A stretch of 64,000 nt of DNA from Blastococcus sp. TF02-09 (lineage in GTDB: Bacteria > Actinomycetota > Actinomycetes > Mycobacteriales > Geodermatophilaceae). The stretch lies in NCBI RefSeq assembly GCF_003319105.1, contig NZ_QOHH01000006.1, positions 62,001 through 126,000 on the forward strand, written 5' to 3'. Each line of letters begins with the position of its first letter. Position 1 is the first letter of the stretch. The translations under genes and the position numbers were made by a program. This document shows, piece by piece, positions 9,401-22,142 of this stretch. Under the pieces are notes generated by a model that saw only the letters and a list, made by a program, of their open reading frames with translations, made no database searches and was not told where the DNA came from.

Positions 9401-10159
9401 GGCGAAGTCCATCTGCTCGGCGGCCTTGATCGAGGCGACCACCAGCGACCGCGAACCGTCGGGCTTGGGCAGGTCGATGGCCAGCCCGAAGTTCACGTGC
9501 TCGGGCTGGACGTGCACCGGCTTGCCGTCGACCTCGGCGTAGGCGCTGTTCATGTTCGGGAAGGCGTCCAGCGCACGCACCAGGGCGTAGCCGATGAGGT
9601 GCGTGAAGGAGATCTTCCCGCCGCGCGCCCGCTTGAGGTGGTTGTTGATGACGATGCGGTTGTCGGCCAGCAGCTTCGCCGGCACCGCGCGCACGCTCGT
9701 CGCCGTCGGAACGGTGAGCGAGGCGTTCATGTTCTTCACGACGGCGGCGGCGGCACCGCGCAGCGGCGACTGCGTGCCCCCGGCGGGGGGAGCGGGCGCG
9801 GCCGGCTTCGGCGCGGGGGCGGCGGGCTGCTGCTGGTCGGCGCGGTCCGCGGCGCGGGCGACGACGGTCGCCTCGGTCCGGGTCTCGCTGCGCGCCGGCT
9901 GCGCGGGGGCGGGCTTCGGGGCGGTGGCCTTCGGAGCCGGCTCCTGCGCAGCAGGTGCGGGCGCCGGGGCGCTCTCGCGGACGCCGCCGTCGAGCGGGCT
10001 GCCCGGCCGGTAGTCGGCGAAGAACTCGTGCCAGGCCTGGTCCACCGTGGAGGGGTCCGCCTGGTACTGCTGGTACATCTCCTCGACCAGCCACTCGTTG
10101 GTGCCGAACCCCGTCACCGGGGAGTGGGCAGGGGTCCGGGATGAGTTCTCGCTTGACAC
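6419..10159 (-). CDS. kgd: Multifunctional 2-oxoglutarate metabolism enzyme (E1/decarboxylase with fused E2-like domain)
   Basis: Thiamine-diphosphate enzyme of 1246 aa that processes 2-oxoglutarate at the TCA node. Order: an N-terminal segment ([13 protein letters not shown]) for E1/GarA-type regulation, an Ala/Pro/Lys linker (about 40-120), an E2-like acyltransferase domain ending with [11 protein letters not shown] (about 340), then the E1 core with the ThDP region [20 protein letters not shown] and [10 protein letters not shown]. There is no lipoyl domain, as in the mycobacterial homologue. It starts at GTG 10159. It leads an operon with the DUF6104 and AAA genes. Confidence 0.97.
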   Translation of the reverse strand: MSSENSSRTPAHSPVTGFGTNEWLVEEMYQQYQADPSTVDQAWHEFFADYRPGSPLDGGVRESAPAPAPAAQEPAPKATAPKPAPAQPARSETRTEATVVARAADRADQQQPAAPAPKPAAPAPPAGGTQSPLRGAAAAVVKNMNASLTVPTATSVRAVPAKLLADNRIVINNHLKRARGGKISFTHLIGYALVRALDAFPNMNSAYAEVDGKPVHVQPEHVNFGLAIDLPKPDGSRSLVVASIKAAEQMDFAQFWAAYEDIIRRARNNKLTMEDFSGTTISLTNPGTIGTVHSVPRLTAGQGAIIGVGAMEYPAEFQGMSTEALTEMGISKIITLTSTYDHRVIQGAESGDFLRRLHALLLGEDGFYDEVFRSLRIPYEPVRWLPDVRVSHEGQIDKEARVIEVIEAYRRNGHLMADTDPLEYRVRKHPDLDIREHGLTLWDLDRKFPVGGFAGERMMALRDILGVLRNSYCRTVGIEYMHITDPEEREWLQERVEVAHEQPDRDKQKHVLGRLNAAEAFETFLQTKYVGQKRFSLEGGESLIPVLDEVLIAGTDHGLDEVAIGMPHRGRLNVLANVLGKSYAKIFGEFEGNIDPGTVQGSGDVKYHLGAEGTFENPFKAGARIAVSLASNPSHLETVNPVLEGVVRAKQDMIDKGDDGFTVLPVLLHGDSAFAGQGVVQETLNLSQLRGYRTGGTVHVVVNNQVGFTTSPAAARSSLYSTDVARMVNAPIFHVNGDDPEACVRVARLAVEYRQAFKKDVVIDLVCYRRRGHNEGDDPSMTQPLMYDIIDRKRSVRKLYTEALVGRGDITLEDAEEALKDYREQLERAFAETHDSKDSSGPEPVMDPRTAQESQVATAITPEVLKTIGDAHVSFPTDFTPHPKLKKMLERRAAMVTEGGIDWAMGELLAFGSLLMQGVPVRLAGQDSRRGTFVQRHSVLIDRENGAEYTPLANLTDDQAKFFVYDSLLSEYAALGFEYGYSVANPKALVLWEAQFGDFVDGAQMVIDEFISSGEAKWGQRSGVVMLLPHGLEGQGPDHSSGRIERFLQLSAENNMTVANCTTPGNYFHLLRRQALSDVHRPLVVFTPKSLLRAKVAVSPVSDFTDEVFRPVLRDPGLNGQPLDGSAVRRVLLCSGKVAYDLMAQRESEGTSDVAVVRVEQLYPLPAQQIVEALEQYPNATDVVWVQEEPANMGAWQFMAVNLPEHLPWGRTLRRVSRRASASPAVGSAKVHDVEQRQLVAEAFAD

Positions 10160-10343
10160 GGGGTCGAGTGCCTTCTTCGTCTCTGGGCTGTGTCTTCAGG
10201 GCATCGCTGGCTGAGGGGGGAGTCTACGCCCGTCCGGGTGAGGCGACCGGGCATGTCGACGGGGCGTACCAGGGCGCCTGCCGGGGCGGGAGCGGCGCCC
10301 GCCCGGGAGCAGCACGTGGCCGCCCCCGGGCGTGTCGGCGCGC

Positions 10344-11095
10344 TCAGACGACGTCGCGCCGGACCGCGAGCAGGGTGCCGAGGAACGCCGCGAGCAGCCC
10401 GTAGGCGAGGAGCACCAGGCCGCCCTGCCAGGCCTCCAGGAGCTCGGGCCCCTCGAAGGTCGCGGTGAGCGCCTCCAGCGCGCCGCCGGGCATCCACTTG
10501 TAGGCGCCCGCCGTGGCCGGCACCGACCGGATGATCGGCTCGATGACGAACAGGTAGACCAGCCCGCCGACGATGGCGCCGACCTGGTTGCGCAGCAGCG
10601 CTCCGAGCCCCACGCCGATGACCGCGTAGATGACCAGGGCGACCAGCGAGGCGGCCATGGTGGCGAGGTTGTCGCCGTCGAGGGACGGCGCCGCGCCGCG
10701 GGCACCGGCGTGGATCGCGACCACCACGTAGTTGACGGCCACGACGACGAGCGCGAACGCGGCGGCGGCCAGCGCGTAGGCGACGAGCTTGGCGACGACC
10801 ACGCGACCGCGCCGCGGGGAGGTCAGAAAGGTCGGCGTCGCGGTGCGGTGCCGGTACTCCTGGGTCATCCCGATGATCCCGAGGATGAGGAACAGGATGT
10901 TGGCGTTGGCCGCCGTGGAGAGGATGAGCTCCTCGTACAGCGGCGTCCCGACCGCGGGCAGTCCGGACTCCGGGTCGCCGGCGAAGGAGGTGAAGAAGAT
11001 CGCGAAGGCGGCCACCATCACGACCGAGCCCAGCAGCAGGCCGAGCCACACCTTGGTCGTGAAGAGCTTGGTCCACTCGGCGCGGACGAGGCGGG

Positions 11096-11099
<4 letters not shown>
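10344..11099 (-). CDS. ABC transporter permease (ABC-2 type)
   Basis: A 251 aa protein with about six hydrophobic segments and an N-terminal cytoplasmic MTRLVRAEWTKLFTTK, typical of ABC-2 exporter permeases. The stretch GMTQEYRHRTATPTFL between segments 2 and 3 is a family hallmark. ATG 11099 overlaps the ATPase stop by four bases (ATGA), so the two form one exporter. The substrate is unknown. Confidence 0.88.
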
Positions 11100-12040
<941 letters not shown>

Positions 12041-12241
12041 GGGGGCGGTCGGCGCGGTCGGTGCGCTGGAAATGTCGTACTCCTCGTCTGTGCCGGTATC
12101 CGGCCATCCAATCGCACCGGCCCGGCGGCGGGATGCCTCTTCGCGATCGGCGCGTCCCGGGTGGCGATCACCGGCGACGTCGGTGCTGGTGGGGGGCCCG
12201 GCCTCCCCGGAGCTCCGGGTGTCCGTGGGCGACGGTTCCCC

Positions 12242-12247
12242 TAGAGT
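12242..12247 (+). promoter_or_regulatory. Putative -10 box of the universal stress protein gene
   Basis: TAGAGT ends seven bases before GTG 12255, with no ribosome site between. Confidence 0.4.
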
Positions 12248-12254
12248 TCGCCGG

Positions 12255-12725
12255 GTGAGCCAGAGCACGCACGCCTACCGCACGGTCGTCGTCGGCACCG
12301 ACGGGTCGGAGTCGTCCCTCCGGGCGGTCGCCCGCGCCGGGGCCATCGCCGGCGCGACCGGGGCCACCCTGGTCATCGCCTGCGCCTACCTGCCCACCGA
12401 GGCCGACGACCGCGAGCTGTCCCGCGCCCAGGACGCCCTGGGCGACGAGGCCTACCAGGTCGTGGGCTCGCACCCGGCCGAGGACACCGTGCGCACCGCC
12501 GCGGAGCGGGCCGGCGCGGCCGGGGCGGCGAACGTGCGCACCCTCGCCGTGCAGGGCTCGCCCGTGGAGACGCTGCTCGACGTCGTCCGGCGCGAGGACG
12601 CCGACCTGCTCGTCGTCGGCAACCGCGGCCTGAACGGCATCAAGGGCCGCCTGCTCGGCTCGGTGCCGGCGGACGCCACCCGCCGCTCCACGTGCGACGT
12701 GCTCGTCGTCCACACCACCGGCTGA
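12255..12725 (+). CDS. Universal stress protein, single UspA domain
   Basis: A 156 aa cytoplasmic protein. The N-terminal strand VVVGTDGSESS and the C-terminal ATP-binding motif GNRGLNG-(x9)-GSVPADATRRS place it in the ATP-binding UspA class (G-2x-G-9x-G-S/T). GTG 12255 directly follows a -10 box. It lies 10 bases before the adenylate cyclase gene, so the two are probably co-transcribed. Confidence 0.92.
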   Translation: MSQSTHAYRTVVVGTDGSESSLRAVARAGAIAGATGATLVIACAYLPTEADDRELSRAQDALGDEAYQVVGSHPAEDTVRTAAERAGAAGAANVRTLAVQGSPVETLLDVVRREDADLLVVGNRGLNGIKGRLLGSVPADATRRSTCDVLVVHTTG

Positions 12726-12735
12726 CCCCTCCGGC

Positions 12736-13776
12736 ATGGACCACCCCGGCACCGACCCGGGCTCCGACGCCCGCGACGCGCTGGAGCGGCTGCTGCTCGA
12801 CGGGCCGCGCCGGTACACCCGGCTGCAGGTGGCGGAGCTGTCCGGGATCCCGGCGGAGCGCACCCAGCGGCTCTGGCGGGCGCTGGGTTTCCCCGATGCC
12901 GCCGACGACGACCCGGTCTTCACCGACGCCGACGTCGAGGCGCTGGGGGTGCTGTCGACCCTGATCGACTCCGGCTTCGTCGACCCCTCCACGGAGGCCA
13001 CGATCGCCCGCGCGATGGGGCAGTCGCTGTCCCGGCTGGCCGACTGGCAGACCGACATGCTGGCCGACTCCCTCGCCCGCGCCGCGGGGCCGGGCCGCCG
13101 GGTGGTCTCCCCGGACGACGCGGTCGAGGCCGCGCGGGCGCTCCTGCCGCGGCTGCGCCAGGTGCACGACTACGTGTGGCGGCGGCACCTCGCGGCCAAC
13201 GCCGGCCGGCTGGTCACCGCCGGGCAAGGCGACCGCCGCGAGCTCACCGTCGGGTTCGCCGACCTGGTCGGGTACACCTCGCGGAGCCGGGGGATGGGCG
13301 GCCGCGAGCTCGGCGCGATGGTCGAGGACTTCGAGAGCATCGCCGCCGAGGTGATCGCCCGGCACCACGGCCGGGTGGTCAAGACCGTGGGCGACGGGGT
13401 GCTGTTCACCGCGGACGCCCCCGCCGACGCCGCCGCCATCGGACTGGCGCTGCCGGATGCCTGGACCTCGCCCGAGCGCCCCCTGCTGCGGGTGGGCGCG
13501 GCCTTCGGGGCGGTGCTCACCCGGCTCGGCGACGTCTACTCACCGGTCGTGAACCTGGCCAGCCGGCTCACCTCGATCGCCCGCCCCGGCACCTTCCTGG
13601 TCGACCGCGAGCTGGCGCACCGCATCCGGGACCTGCAGGAGTACCGGGTGCGCCCGCTGCGCCGGGTCTCGGTGCGCGGCTACGACCACCTCCAGCCCTG
13701 GCTCGTGCGGCGGCGCCGGGCCGACGACGCCCCGGACGACAGCGGCTACGACGAGGACTCGTTCGACCAGGAGTGA
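12736..13776 (+). CDS. Class III adenylate cyclase with N-terminal regulatory domain (Rv1264-like)
   Basis: Makes cAMP from ATP. The C-terminal cyclase domain (about 168-330) has metal-binding Asp176 (GFADLVGYT) and Asp220 (TVGDGVLF), adenine-selecting Lys216 and Asp266 (LGDVYS), and transition-state Asn273/Arg277 (VVNLASRL), so it looks catalytically complete as a homodimer. Residues 1-160 form a helical domain like the pH-sensing autoinhibitory module of mycobacterial Rv1264. The C-terminal tail is acidic. It is soluble, with no membrane segment, and follows a UspA gene closely. Confidence 0.92.
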   Translation: MDHPGTDPGSDARDALERLLLDGPRRYTRLQVAELSGIPAERTQRLWRALGFPDAADDDPVFTDADVEALGVLSTLIDSGFVDPSTEATIARAMGQSLSRLADWQTDMLADSLARAAGPGRRVVSPDDAVEAARALLPRLRQVHDYVWRRHLAANAGRLVTAGQGDRRELTVGFADLVGYTSRSRGMGGRELGAMVEDFESIAAEVIARHHGRVVKTVGDGVLFTADAPADAAAIGLALPDAWTSPERPLLRVGAAFGAVLTRLGDVYSPVVNLASRLTSIARPGTFLVDRELAHRIRDLQEYRVRPLRRVSVRGYDHLQPWLVRRRRADDAPDDSGYDEDSFDQE

Positions 13777-13810
13777 TCGGGCCCGCGACGGCGATGGCAC
13801 CCTCGACCCC

Positions 13811-15448
<1,638 letters not shown>

Positions 15449-15457
15449 GCCCTCCGC

Positions 15458-15463
15458 TAGGTT
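15458..15463 (+). promoter_or_regulatory. Putative -10 box of the SDR gene
   Basis: TAGGTT ends six bases before GTG 15470, consistent with a leaderless transcript. Confidence 0.4.
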
Positions 15464-15469
15464 CGGGCG

Positions 15470-16240
15470 GTGACCGAGCGCACGATCCTGGACCTGTTCC
15501 GCCTCGACGGCCGCGTCGCCGTCGTCACGGGGGCCTCCTCCGGGCTCGGGGCGGTGTTCGCGCGCGCCCTGGCCGAGGCCGGCGCCGACGTCGTCCTCGG
15601 GGCCCGGCGGGTGGACCGGCTGGCCGACACCCAGCGCGCGGTGGAGGAGACCAGTCGGCGGGCGCTCGCCGTCCGCACCGACGTCGCCGTGCCGGAGGAC
15701 TGCACGGCGCTGGTCGAGGCTGCCATGGCCGAGTTCGGCCGGGTCGACATCCTGGTCAACAACGCCGGGGTCGGCACCGCGTACCCGGCGACCCGGGAGA
15801 CGCCCGAACAGTTCCGCCAGGTCATCGACGTCAACCTCAACGGCTGCTACTGGATGGCGCAGGCGTGCGGCCGCGTCATGCAGCCGGGCAGCTCGATCGT
15901 CAACATCTCCAGCATGCTCGGCCTGACCACGGCCGGGCTGCCGCAGGCCGCCTACTCCGCGAGCAAGGCGGGGCTCATCGGTCTGACCCGCGACCTCGCC
16001 CAGCAGTGGACCGGGCGCAAGGGCATCCGGGTCAACGCCCTCGCTCCCGGCTTCTTCACCTCGGAGATGACCGACGCCTACCCCGAGCAGTACATTGACT
16101 CGCAGCTGCCCCGCATCCTGGTGGGTCGCAAGGGGCACCCCGAGGAGCTCGCGGCGGCGCTCATCTTCCTGGTGAGCGACGCCGGCGGCTACGTCACCGG
16201 CACGACCCTGCCCGTCGAGGGCGGGATGCTCACCAGCTGA
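15470..16240 (+). CDS. Short-chain dehydrogenase/reductase
   Basis: An NAD(P)-dependent oxidoreductase of 256 aa, classical SDR. Cofactor motif TGASSGLG near residue 21, structural NNAG near 92, catalytic Ser in SSMLG, and YSASK (Tyr/Lys) near 163. The Arg at the end of strand 2 (LGARRVDRL) suggests NADP(H) preference (inference). The C-terminus has the usual PVEGGM. The substrate is unknown. Confidence 0.9.
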   Translation: MTERTILDLFRLDGRVAVVTGASSGLGAVFARALAEAGADVVLGARRVDRLADTQRAVEETSRRALAVRTDVAVPEDCTALVEAAMAEFGRVDILVNNAGVGTAYPATRETPEQFRQVIDVNLNGCYWMAQACGRVMQPGSSIVNISSMLGLTTAGLPQAAYSASKAGLIGLTRDLAQQWTGRKGIRVNALAPGFFTSEMTDAYPEQYIDSQLPRILVGRKGHPEELAAALIFLVSDAGGYVTGTTLPVEGGMLTS

Positions 16241-16261
16241 CGGAGCCGCCGGCCGGGCGGG

Positions 16262-17152
16262 TCAGCCCTCGGCGCGCTTGACGTGCGCGGCGATCCGCTC
16301 GGTCAGCTCCGGCCAGAGCGGACGGGGCAGGTCGTGCCCCATGCCGTCGATGACGACCAGCTCGGCGCCCGGGACCGCCGCCGCGGTGGCGCGGCCGCCC
16401 GACACGTTCACCAGGGCGTCGTCCGACCCGTGGATCACCAGGGTGGGCATCGACAGCCGGCCGAGGTCCGCGGTCCGGTCGGGGCTGGCGACGATGGCGG
16501 CCAGCTGGCGGGCCACCCCGGCCGGGTCGTGCCCGCGGTCGAAGGCCAGGCCGGCCCGCGCGCGGACGGCGTCCTCGTCGAGCGGGAAGCTGGGAGAGCC
16601 GATGACCCGCGAGGTCTGGAGCTGGCGCTCGATCGCGCCGTCCCGGTCCTGGGCCGGCGGCGCGTAGAGCACCGCCTGAGCCGCCTCGGACGCTCCGCCC
16701 ACCGTGCGGTCCCCGGTGGTGGACATGATCGAGGTGAGGCTGCGCACCCGCTCGGGGTACGTGATGGCGAGCCGCTGGGCGATCATCCCGCCCATCGACA
16801 CCCCGACGACGTGCACCGAGTCCAGGCCGAGCGCCTCGATCAGCCCCGCGGCGTCGGCCGCCATGTCGGCCAGCTCGTACCGGATCGACGAGCGGTCCCC
16901 GCGGCGGACGTCGCCGAGGCGGGGCGTGCCGGCGGCGTGCAGATGGGTGGACAGCCCGACGTCGCGGTTGTCGAAGCGGATGACGAACAGGCCCTGCGCC
17001 GCGAGGCCCTCGCACAGCTCGTCGGGGTAGCTGATCATCTGCGAGCCCAGGCCGCTGATCAGCAGCAGCGGCGTGCTGCCGCGGTCGCCGAAGGTCTCGT
17101 GGGCCAGTTCGATGTCGCCGACGCCTGTCTTCGTGATGCCGCTGCTCTGCAT
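16262..17152 (-). CDS. Alpha/beta hydrolase
   Basis: A 296 aa hydrolase. The nucleophile elbow is GVSMGG (Ser about residue 120), the acid is in HGSDDALV and the His in DGMGHDLP near the C-terminus, so the triad is complete. The region FDNRDVGLS is shared with DnrP/EstB-type esterases. ATG 17152 follows an AACCTA/TAGGTT box by eight bases. The gene converges with the SDR gene (22 bases apart). Confidence 0.88.
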   Translation of the reverse strand: MQSSGITKTGVGDIELAHETFGDRGSTPLLLISGLGSQMISYPDELCEGLAAQGLFVIRFDNRDVGLSTHLHAAGTPRLGDVRRGDRSSIRYELADMAADAAGLIEALGLDSVHVVGVSMGGMIAQRLAITYPERVRSLTSIMSTTGDRTVGGASEAAQAVLYAPPAQDRDGAIERQLQTSRVIGSPSFPLDEDAVRARAGLAFDRGHDPAGVARQLAAIVASPDRTADLGRLSMPTLVIHGSDDALVNVSGGRATAAAVPGAELVVIDGMGHDLPRPLWPELTERIAAHVKRAEG

Positions 17153-17160
17153 GTCCGCGC

Positions 17161-17166
17161 AACCTA
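17161..17166 (-). promoter_or_regulatory. Putative -10 box of the alpha/beta hydrolase gene
   Basis: Minus-strand TAGGTT ends eight bases before ATG 17152. Confidence 0.4.
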
Positions 17167-17228
17167 GTGCAGCCGGACGAGACGCCGATCACTGCCCCGG
17201 ACCGGGCCGGCGCGGAAGGAGAGAAGAG

Positions 17229-17300
17229 TGCCCCCGGCAGGATTCGAACCTGCGCACCCGCCTCCGGAGGGCGGTGCTCTATCCCCTGAGCTACGGGGGC
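17229..17300 (-). tRNA. tRNA-Arg (anticodon CCG)
   Basis: A 72-base cloverleaf without encoded CCA. Acceptor GCCCCCG pairs with CGGGGGC, the D arm is GCTC/GAGC, the anticodon stem CCGCC/GGCGG carries loop CTCCGGA (anticodon CCG), and the T arm GCAGG/CCTGC has loop TTCGAAT. It reads CGG, a frequent Arg codon in this genome. It lies about 1.7 kb before argS. Confidence 0.97.
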
Positions 17301-17356
17301 TCGTCTCGTTCGCGGACGAACCTATCAGCCTCCGCCGGGGCGCAGGGCGGAGGGCC

Positions 17357-18055
17357 TCAGGGAGCCGGCAGCGGCGTCCCGCCCCGCGCGGTGAGCAGGG
17401 TCGCCATCGTCCGGGTCTCGGCGGACTGGGCGCCGGCGATCGCCTGCGCCAGGTCGCGCACCGCCGGCACCTCCGCGTGCTCGGCGGCGTACTCGGCCAT
17501 GTCGAACCCGCCCTGGTGGTGCCGGATCATCAGCCGGAGGAACTCGACGTCGAACGCCGTCCCGCGGAGCTCCCGCAGGTTCGCCAGCTCCTCCTCGGTC
17601 GCCATCCCGGGCATCAGCCCGCCGTCCGCGGTCATGTCGTGGCCGTGGTCGCCCTCGGTCATCCAGGCCATGGTGTCGCCGCCGCTCTGCGGCACCTCCC
17701 ACAGCGCCAGCCAGCCCTGCATGCGGCCGGCCTGGTTCGTCTGGGTGGCCGAGATGTCGAAGGCGAGCTGGCGGACCTCCGCGTCCTCGCTGCGGTCGGC
17801 CACCAGGTTGGCCATCTCGACGCCCTGGAGGTGGTGGCGGCTCATGTCCCGGGCGAAACCGGCCGCCACCGAGTCGGCGTCCGGGGTCTCGGTGCGGCCG
17901 ATGCCCAGCGCGACCGCCAGCCCGCCGCCGAGCAGCACCAGCCCGACGGCGATGACCGCCATGAGCGCCACGCGCAGCGGACGGCCGCTCCGGCCGGTAT
18001 CGGTGTCCAGGTCGTCCACCACCTCGGGTGCGTCGGGGCGCTCGGTCGTCGTCAT
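17357..18055 (-). CDS. DUF305 domain membrane-anchored protein
   Basis: A 232 aa protein with one N-terminal membrane segment (about 30-52) after a short acidic cytoplasmic tail; the rest is extracytoplasmic. Two His-rich helices, MSRHHLQGVEMA and MIRHHQGGFDMAEYA, are the DUF305 hallmark and may bind metal. The family often accompanies copper or redox genes, but the role is unproven. It starts seven bases after the DUF3105 gene, so the two are one operon. Confidence 0.85.
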   Translation of the reverse strand: MTTTERPDAPEVVDDLDTDTGRSGRPLRVALMAVIAVGLVLLGGGLAVALGIGRTETPDADSVAAGFARDMSRHHLQGVEMANLVADRSEDAEVRQLAFDISATQTNQAGRMQGWLALWEVPQSGGDTMAWMTEGDHGHDMTADGGLMPGMATEEELANLRELRGTAFDVEFLRLMIRHHQGGFDMAEYAAEHAEVPAVRDLAQAIAGAQSAETRTMATLLTARGGTPLPAP

Positions 18056-18062
18056 GCGCGGG

Positions 18063-18881
18063 TCAGCCCTGCTCCTCCGACGACGGTGCGTCGCTCGGGC
18101 CGACCGGGCTGCTCTGGTCGCCCTCGACCAGCGGCTCGGCGGCGAAGGCCGGGTTCTCGCAGGAGGCGCCGGGCTCGGGGAAGGCCAGCGCCTCGTTCTT
18201 GTCGGAGTCGTCGCCGTACGGCGAGCGGTTGAAGGTCATGAAGTCGGCGAATTGCTCGACCCGCTCGTCGTCGACGCTGTCCACCTTGAGCTGGTGGTTC
18301 CACGACTGGAGGCTGATCGGGGAGTCCAGGCCGACGTAGGGCGAGAGCATCCGGCCGGACTCGCCGTCGACCAGCTCGGCGAGGGTGTCGACGTCGGCGT
18401 CGGAGACCTCGTCGGGGTTGTAGGTGATCCACACGGCGCCGTGCTCGAGGCTGTGCACGGCGTTCTCGTGCCGGATGTCGACGTCGTAGACCGTGCCGGT
18501 GCAGTCGGCCCAGTTGCCGTCGTGCGGGCCGCCGACGGGCGGCGACTCGTTGTAGTCCACCTCGGTCGTGACGTGGTCCTGACCGGGGGAGTAGTCGGCG
18601 GCCTCGACGCCGCTGATCTCCTCGATCGACTCGAGCCGGTTGGCGTTGGCCGCGTTCACCTGCACCACGGCGTAGGAGATGACCGCGGCGGCGAACACCA
18701 CGACGGCGACCGCACCGGCGATGAGGCCCCACGGGCGCCGGTGGGCGTTGGCCACGACCTGCGTCGGCGGGCGGGTCCGGCCGTTCCTGCCGCCCGTTCG
18801 GGCCCGGTTCGGGTTGCCGCCTCCGGACCGGGTAGCGCCGCCGCGGGGGCGGGCGTCGTCGGGCTTGCGGTCCTTGGCCAA
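18063..18881 (-). CDS. DUF3105 domain membrane-anchored protein
   Basis: A 272 aa protein with an Arg/Pro-rich cytoplasmic N-terminus, one membrane segment (about 52-74) and an extracytoplasmic DUF3105 domain with hallmarks [33 protein letters not shown] and LQSWNHQL. The conserved His and Cys suggest metal or redox chemistry, but no function is established. The TTG start at 18881 is preferred because GAGGAG lies five bases upstream; the ATG at 18968 lacks one. The DUF3105-DUF305 pairing recurs in actinobacteria. Confidence 0.82.
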   Translation of the reverse strand: MAKDRKPDDARPRGGATRSGGGNPNRARTGGRNGRTRPPTQVVANAHRRPWGLIAGAVAVVVFAAAVISYAVVQVNAANANRLESIEEISGVEAADYSPGQDHVTTEVDYNESPPVGGPHDGNWADCTGTVYDVDIRHENAVHSLEHGAVWITYNPDEVSDADVDTLAELVDGESGRMLSPYVGLDSPISLQSWNHQLKVDSVDDERVEQFADFMTFNRSPYGDDSDKNEALAFPEPGASCENPAFAAEPLVEGDQSSPVGPSDAPSSEEQG

Positions 18882-18990
18882 GGAGACTCCTCGATGCGGG
18901 GTGCACGATGCGCTGGGGAGTCTAGGTCGCGCAGCTGGGCGTTCCCTGGATCCGCCGGGCGGGGGCACCGAGGCGGCCCGGGCCGGTCAG

Positions 18991-18996
18991 TACGCT
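18991..18996 (+). promoter_or_regulatory. Putative -10 box of the argS operon
   Basis: TACGCT ends six bases before GTG 19003, so the operon mRNA is probably leaderless. Confidence 0.45.
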
Positions 18997-19002
18997 CGTG
19001 CG

Positions 19003-20664
19003 GTGACACCGGAGCAGTTGCAGGACGTCGTCTCCTCCGCCGTGCGGGCGGTCGTCGACCGCGGCGCGCTGCCCGTCGAGGTGCCGGCCGAGGTCCTCGT
19101 CGAGCGACCCAAGAACCCCGAGCACGGCGACTACGCCACCAACGTCGCGCTCCGGCTGGCCAAGCCCGCCGGCCGGCCGCCCCGCGAGGTCGCCGAGCTG
19201 CTGGCCGCGGAGCTGCAGGAGCACGAGGGCATCGCGCGGGTCGACGTCGCCGGTCCCGGGTTCCTCAACATCACGCTGGCCTCCGGGGCGCTCGGCACCA
19301 TCGCGGTGCAGGCGGTGACCGCGGGCCCGGCGTACGGCCGCACCGACACCCTGGCCGGGCAGAAGCTGAACCTGGAGTTCGTCTCGGCCAACCCCACCGG
19401 CCCGGTCCACATCGGTGGCACCCGCTGGGCGGCGGTGGGCGACGCACTGGGCCGGCTGCTCGAGGCCAGCGGCGCCACGGTCACGCGGGAGTACTACTTC
19501 AACGACGCCGGGGCGCAGATCGACCGGTTCGCCCTCAGCCTCATGGCCGCCGCCCACGGCCGTCCCGTGCCCGACGACGGCTACGCGGGCGACTACATCG
19601 CCGAGATCGCCCAGCAGGTGGTCGCCGCCGAGCCGGGGCTGCTCGAGCTGCCCGAGGACGAGCAGCGGGAGCGCTTCCGCGTGCGCGGCGTCGAGCTGAT
19701 GTTCGCCGAGATCAAGCGGACGCTGGCCGAGTTCGGCGTGGTCTTCGACGTCTACTTCAGCGAGCGGACGCTGCACGAGAGCGGAGCGCTGGACAAGGCG
19801 ATCGCGAGGCTGCGGGAGAACGGCCACGTCTACGAGGCCGACGGCGCGGTCTGGCTGCGGACCACCGACTTCGGTGACGACAAGGACCGGCCGCTGATCA
19901 AGAGCGACGGTTCCCCCACGTACTTCGCGGCCGACTGCGCGTACTACCTGGACAAGCGCGACCGCGGCTTCGACAAGGTCGTGATCATGCTCGGCGCCGA
20001 CCACGCCGGCTACGTCGGCCGGTACAAGGCGCTGTCGGCGGCGGTGGGGGACGACCCCGAGCGCAACCTCGAGATCCTCCTCGGCCAGCTGGTGAACCTG
20101 GTCCGGGACGGCGAGCCGGTGCGGATGAGCAAGCGCGCCGGCACCGTCGTCCTCCTCGAGGACCTGGTGGAGGCCGTCGGCGCCGACGCCGCCCGCTACG
20201 CGCTCGCCCGCGCCTCGGTCGACCAGCAGATCGACCTCGACCTGGACCTGTGGAGCCGCAGGACCAACGACAACCCGGTCTTCTACGTGCAGTACGCGCA
20301 CGCCCGGATCGCCTCGCTGCTGCGCAACGCGGCCGACCTCGGCATCTCGCTCGGCGAGGCCGGCGACGTCGACGTCGCCGCGCTGGTCCACGAGCGGGAG
20401 AACGACCTGCTGCGCGCGATCGGCGAGTTCCCGCGGGTCCTCACCGCCGCCGCCGAGCTGCGCGCGCCGCACCGCGTCGCCCGGTACCTCGAGGAGCTGG
20501 CCGGCACCTACCACCGCTTCTACGACTCGTGCCGCGTGCTGCCCCGCGGCGACGAGGAGGTCACGTCGCTCACCACCGCCCGGCTGTGGGTGTGCGCGGC
20601 GACCGCCACCGTCCTGCGCAACGGACTGGCCGTCCTCGGCGTGAGCGCACCGGAGCGGATGTGA
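19003..20664 (+). CDS. argS: Arginyl-tRNA synthetase
   Basis: A class I synthetase of 553 aa. The N-terminal Add-1 domain carries [16 protein letters not shown]; the HIGH equivalent is [15 protein letters not shown] (about 126-140), the KMSKS-like loop is [11 protein letters not shown], and a helical C-terminal anticodon-binding domain with the usual LPRGDEE tail follows. GTG 19003 is the first codon after the promoter. It is the first gene of a five-gene operon joined by four-base overlaps, so it is co-expressed with lysine/threonine synthesis. Confidence 0.97.
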   Translation: MTPEQLQDVVSSAVRAVVDRGALPVEVPAEVLVERPKNPEHGDYATNVALRLAKPAGRPPREVAELLAAELQEHEGIARVDVAGPGFLNITLASGALGTIAVQAVTAGPAYGRTDTLAGQKLNLEFVSANPTGPVHIGGTRWAAVGDALGRLLEASGATVTREYYFNDAGAQIDRFALSLMAAAHGRPVPDDGYAGDYIAEIAQQVVAAEPGLLELPEDEQRERFRVRGVELMFAEIKRTLAEFGVVFDVYFSERTLHESGALDKAIARLRENGHVYEADGAVWLRTTDFGDDKDRPLIKSDGSPTYFAADCAYYLDKRDRGFDKVVIMLGADHAGYVGRYKALSAAVGDDPERNLEILLGQLVNLVRDGEPVRMSKRAGTVVLLEDLVEAVGADAARYALARASVDQQIDLDLDLWSRRTNDNPVFYVQYAHARIASLLRNAADLGISLGEAGDVDVAALVHERENDLLRAIGEFPRVLTAAAELRAPHRVARYLEELAGTYHRFYDSCRVLPRGDEEVTSLTTARLWVCAATATVLRNGLAVLGVSAPERM

Positions 20665-22142
20665 GAGCGCATCCCGCCGGTCCGCTGCACGGCACCATCC
20701 AGCAGCCCAGCCCGGCCGGCGCGCCGCCGGCGGAGCTGGGTGCCCTCGACCCGCAGGTGTGGCCGCGGTCGGCCACCCGGGTCGACGGCGAGCTGCACAT
20801 CGCCGGGCGCGCCGTCACCGACCTCGCCCGCGAGCACGGCACCCCGCTGTTCGTCCTCGACGAGGCCGACTTCCGCGGCCGGGCGGCGGACTTCGCGTCG
20901 GCCTTCGCCGACGCCGACGTCCACTACGCCTCCAAGGCGTTCCTCTGCGGTCAGGTGGCCCGGTGGATCGCCGAGGACGGGCTGCACCTGGACGCGTGCA
21001 GCGGCAACGAGCTGTCGCTGGCGCTGGCCGCCGGCTTCCCGGCCGAGCGGATCGCCCTGCACGGCAACAACAAGTCGCTGGTCGAGCTGCGGCTGGCGGT
21101 CGACTCGGAGATCGGGCACATCGTGCTCGACTCCTTCGACGAGATCGACCGGCTCGTCCCGCTGGCCGAGGCCCGGGTGGCCGCCGGCGGGACGCCGGTC
21201 CCCGTGCTGATCCGCTCGACGGTCGGCATCGAGGCGCACACCCACGAGTTCATCGCCACCGCCCACGAGGACCAGAAGTTCGGCTTCTCCCTGGCCACCG
21301 GCGACGCGCTGACGGCGGCGGTGCGGGTCATCCGCGAGCCGGCGCTGCGGCTGGCCGGGCTGCACAGCCACATCGGCTCGCAGATCTTCGACACCGCCGG
21401 CTTCGAGGCGGCCGCGCACCGGGTGGTCGGGCTGCTCGGCCAGATCCACCAGGCCACCGGCGAGCTGCTGGGCGAGCTGAACCTCGGCGGCGGCTTCGGC
21501 ATCGCCTACCTGGCCGAGGACGACCCGGTCGCTGCCGACGACGTCGCCACCCGGCTCCGGTCGGTCGTCGCGGCGGAGTGCGCGGCCCTCGGCCTGCCGG
21601 TGCCGCGGCTGGCCGTCGAGCCGGGCCGCGCGATCGCCGGTCCCGGCACGGTGACGCTGTACGAGATCGGCACCATCAAGCCGGTGCGGCTCGGGTCCGG
21701 TGGCGGTCCGGGGGCCCCGGCGGTGCGCAACTACGTGTCGGTCGACGGCGGGATGAGCGACAACATCCGCACGGCGCTGTACGACGCCGACTACACCTGC
21801 GTGCTGGCCAACCGCGTCTCCGACGCCCCGCCGGCGCTGTGCCGCGTGGTCGGGAAGCACTGCGAGAGCGGCGACATCCTGGTCCGCGACCTCTGGCTGC
21901 CCTCCGACGTCGCGCCCGGCGACCTGCTGGCGGTGGCCGCGACCGGCGCCTACTGCTGGTCGATGGCGAGCAACTACAACTACCTGCTCAAGCCGCCGGT
22001 GGTGGCCGTGCGGGACGCCGTCGCCACCGAGATCGTCCGCCGTCAGACACTGTCCGACGTGTTCGCCCTCGACGCCGTCCTCGCCGACGTGCCCGCACCG
22101 TCCGTCCCGCCGTCCCAGCCGGCCGTCGGAGCCCGGTCGTGA
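20661..22142 (+). CDS. lysA: Diaminopimelate decarboxylase
   Basis: A PLP enzyme of 493 aa for the last step of lysine synthesis. The PLP-Lys lies in HYASKAFLC (about residue 92), the Gly-rich phosphate site in [11 protein letters not shown], and substrate motifs in EPGRAIAGP and CESGDIL (Cys/Glu). GTG 20661 overlaps the argS stop by GTGA. The argS-lysA-hom order is an old actinobacterial arrangement. Confidence 0.96.
   Translation: MRAHPAGPLHGTIQQPSPAGAPPAELGALDPQVWPRSATRVDGELHIAGRAVTDLAREHGTPLFVLDEADFRGRAADFASAFADADVHYASKAFLCGQVARWIAEDGLHLDACSGNELSLALAAGFPAERIALHGNNKSLVELRLAVDSEIGHIVLDSFDEIDRLVPLAEARVAAGGTPVPVLIRSTVGIEAHTHEFIATAHEDQKFGFSLATGDALTAAVRVIREPALRLAGLHSHIGSQIFDTAGFEAAAHRVVGLLGQIHQATGELLGELNLGGGFGIAYLAEDDPVAADDVATRLRSVVAAECAALGLPVPRLAVEPGRAIAGPGTVTLYEIGTIKPVRLGSGGGPGAPAVRNYVSVDGGMSDNIRTALYDADYTCVLANRVSDAPPALCRVVGKHCESGDILVRDLWLPSDVAPGDLLAVAATGAYCWSMASNYNYLLKPPVVAVRDAVATEIVRRQTLSDVFALDAVLADVPAPSVPPSQPAVGARS

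Noticed and set aside
6206-10144. 1312-codon plus-strand open frame opposite kgd
   Set aside because: It mirrors kgd on the other strand with Leu/Val/Asp-rich low-complexity sequence and no motif.
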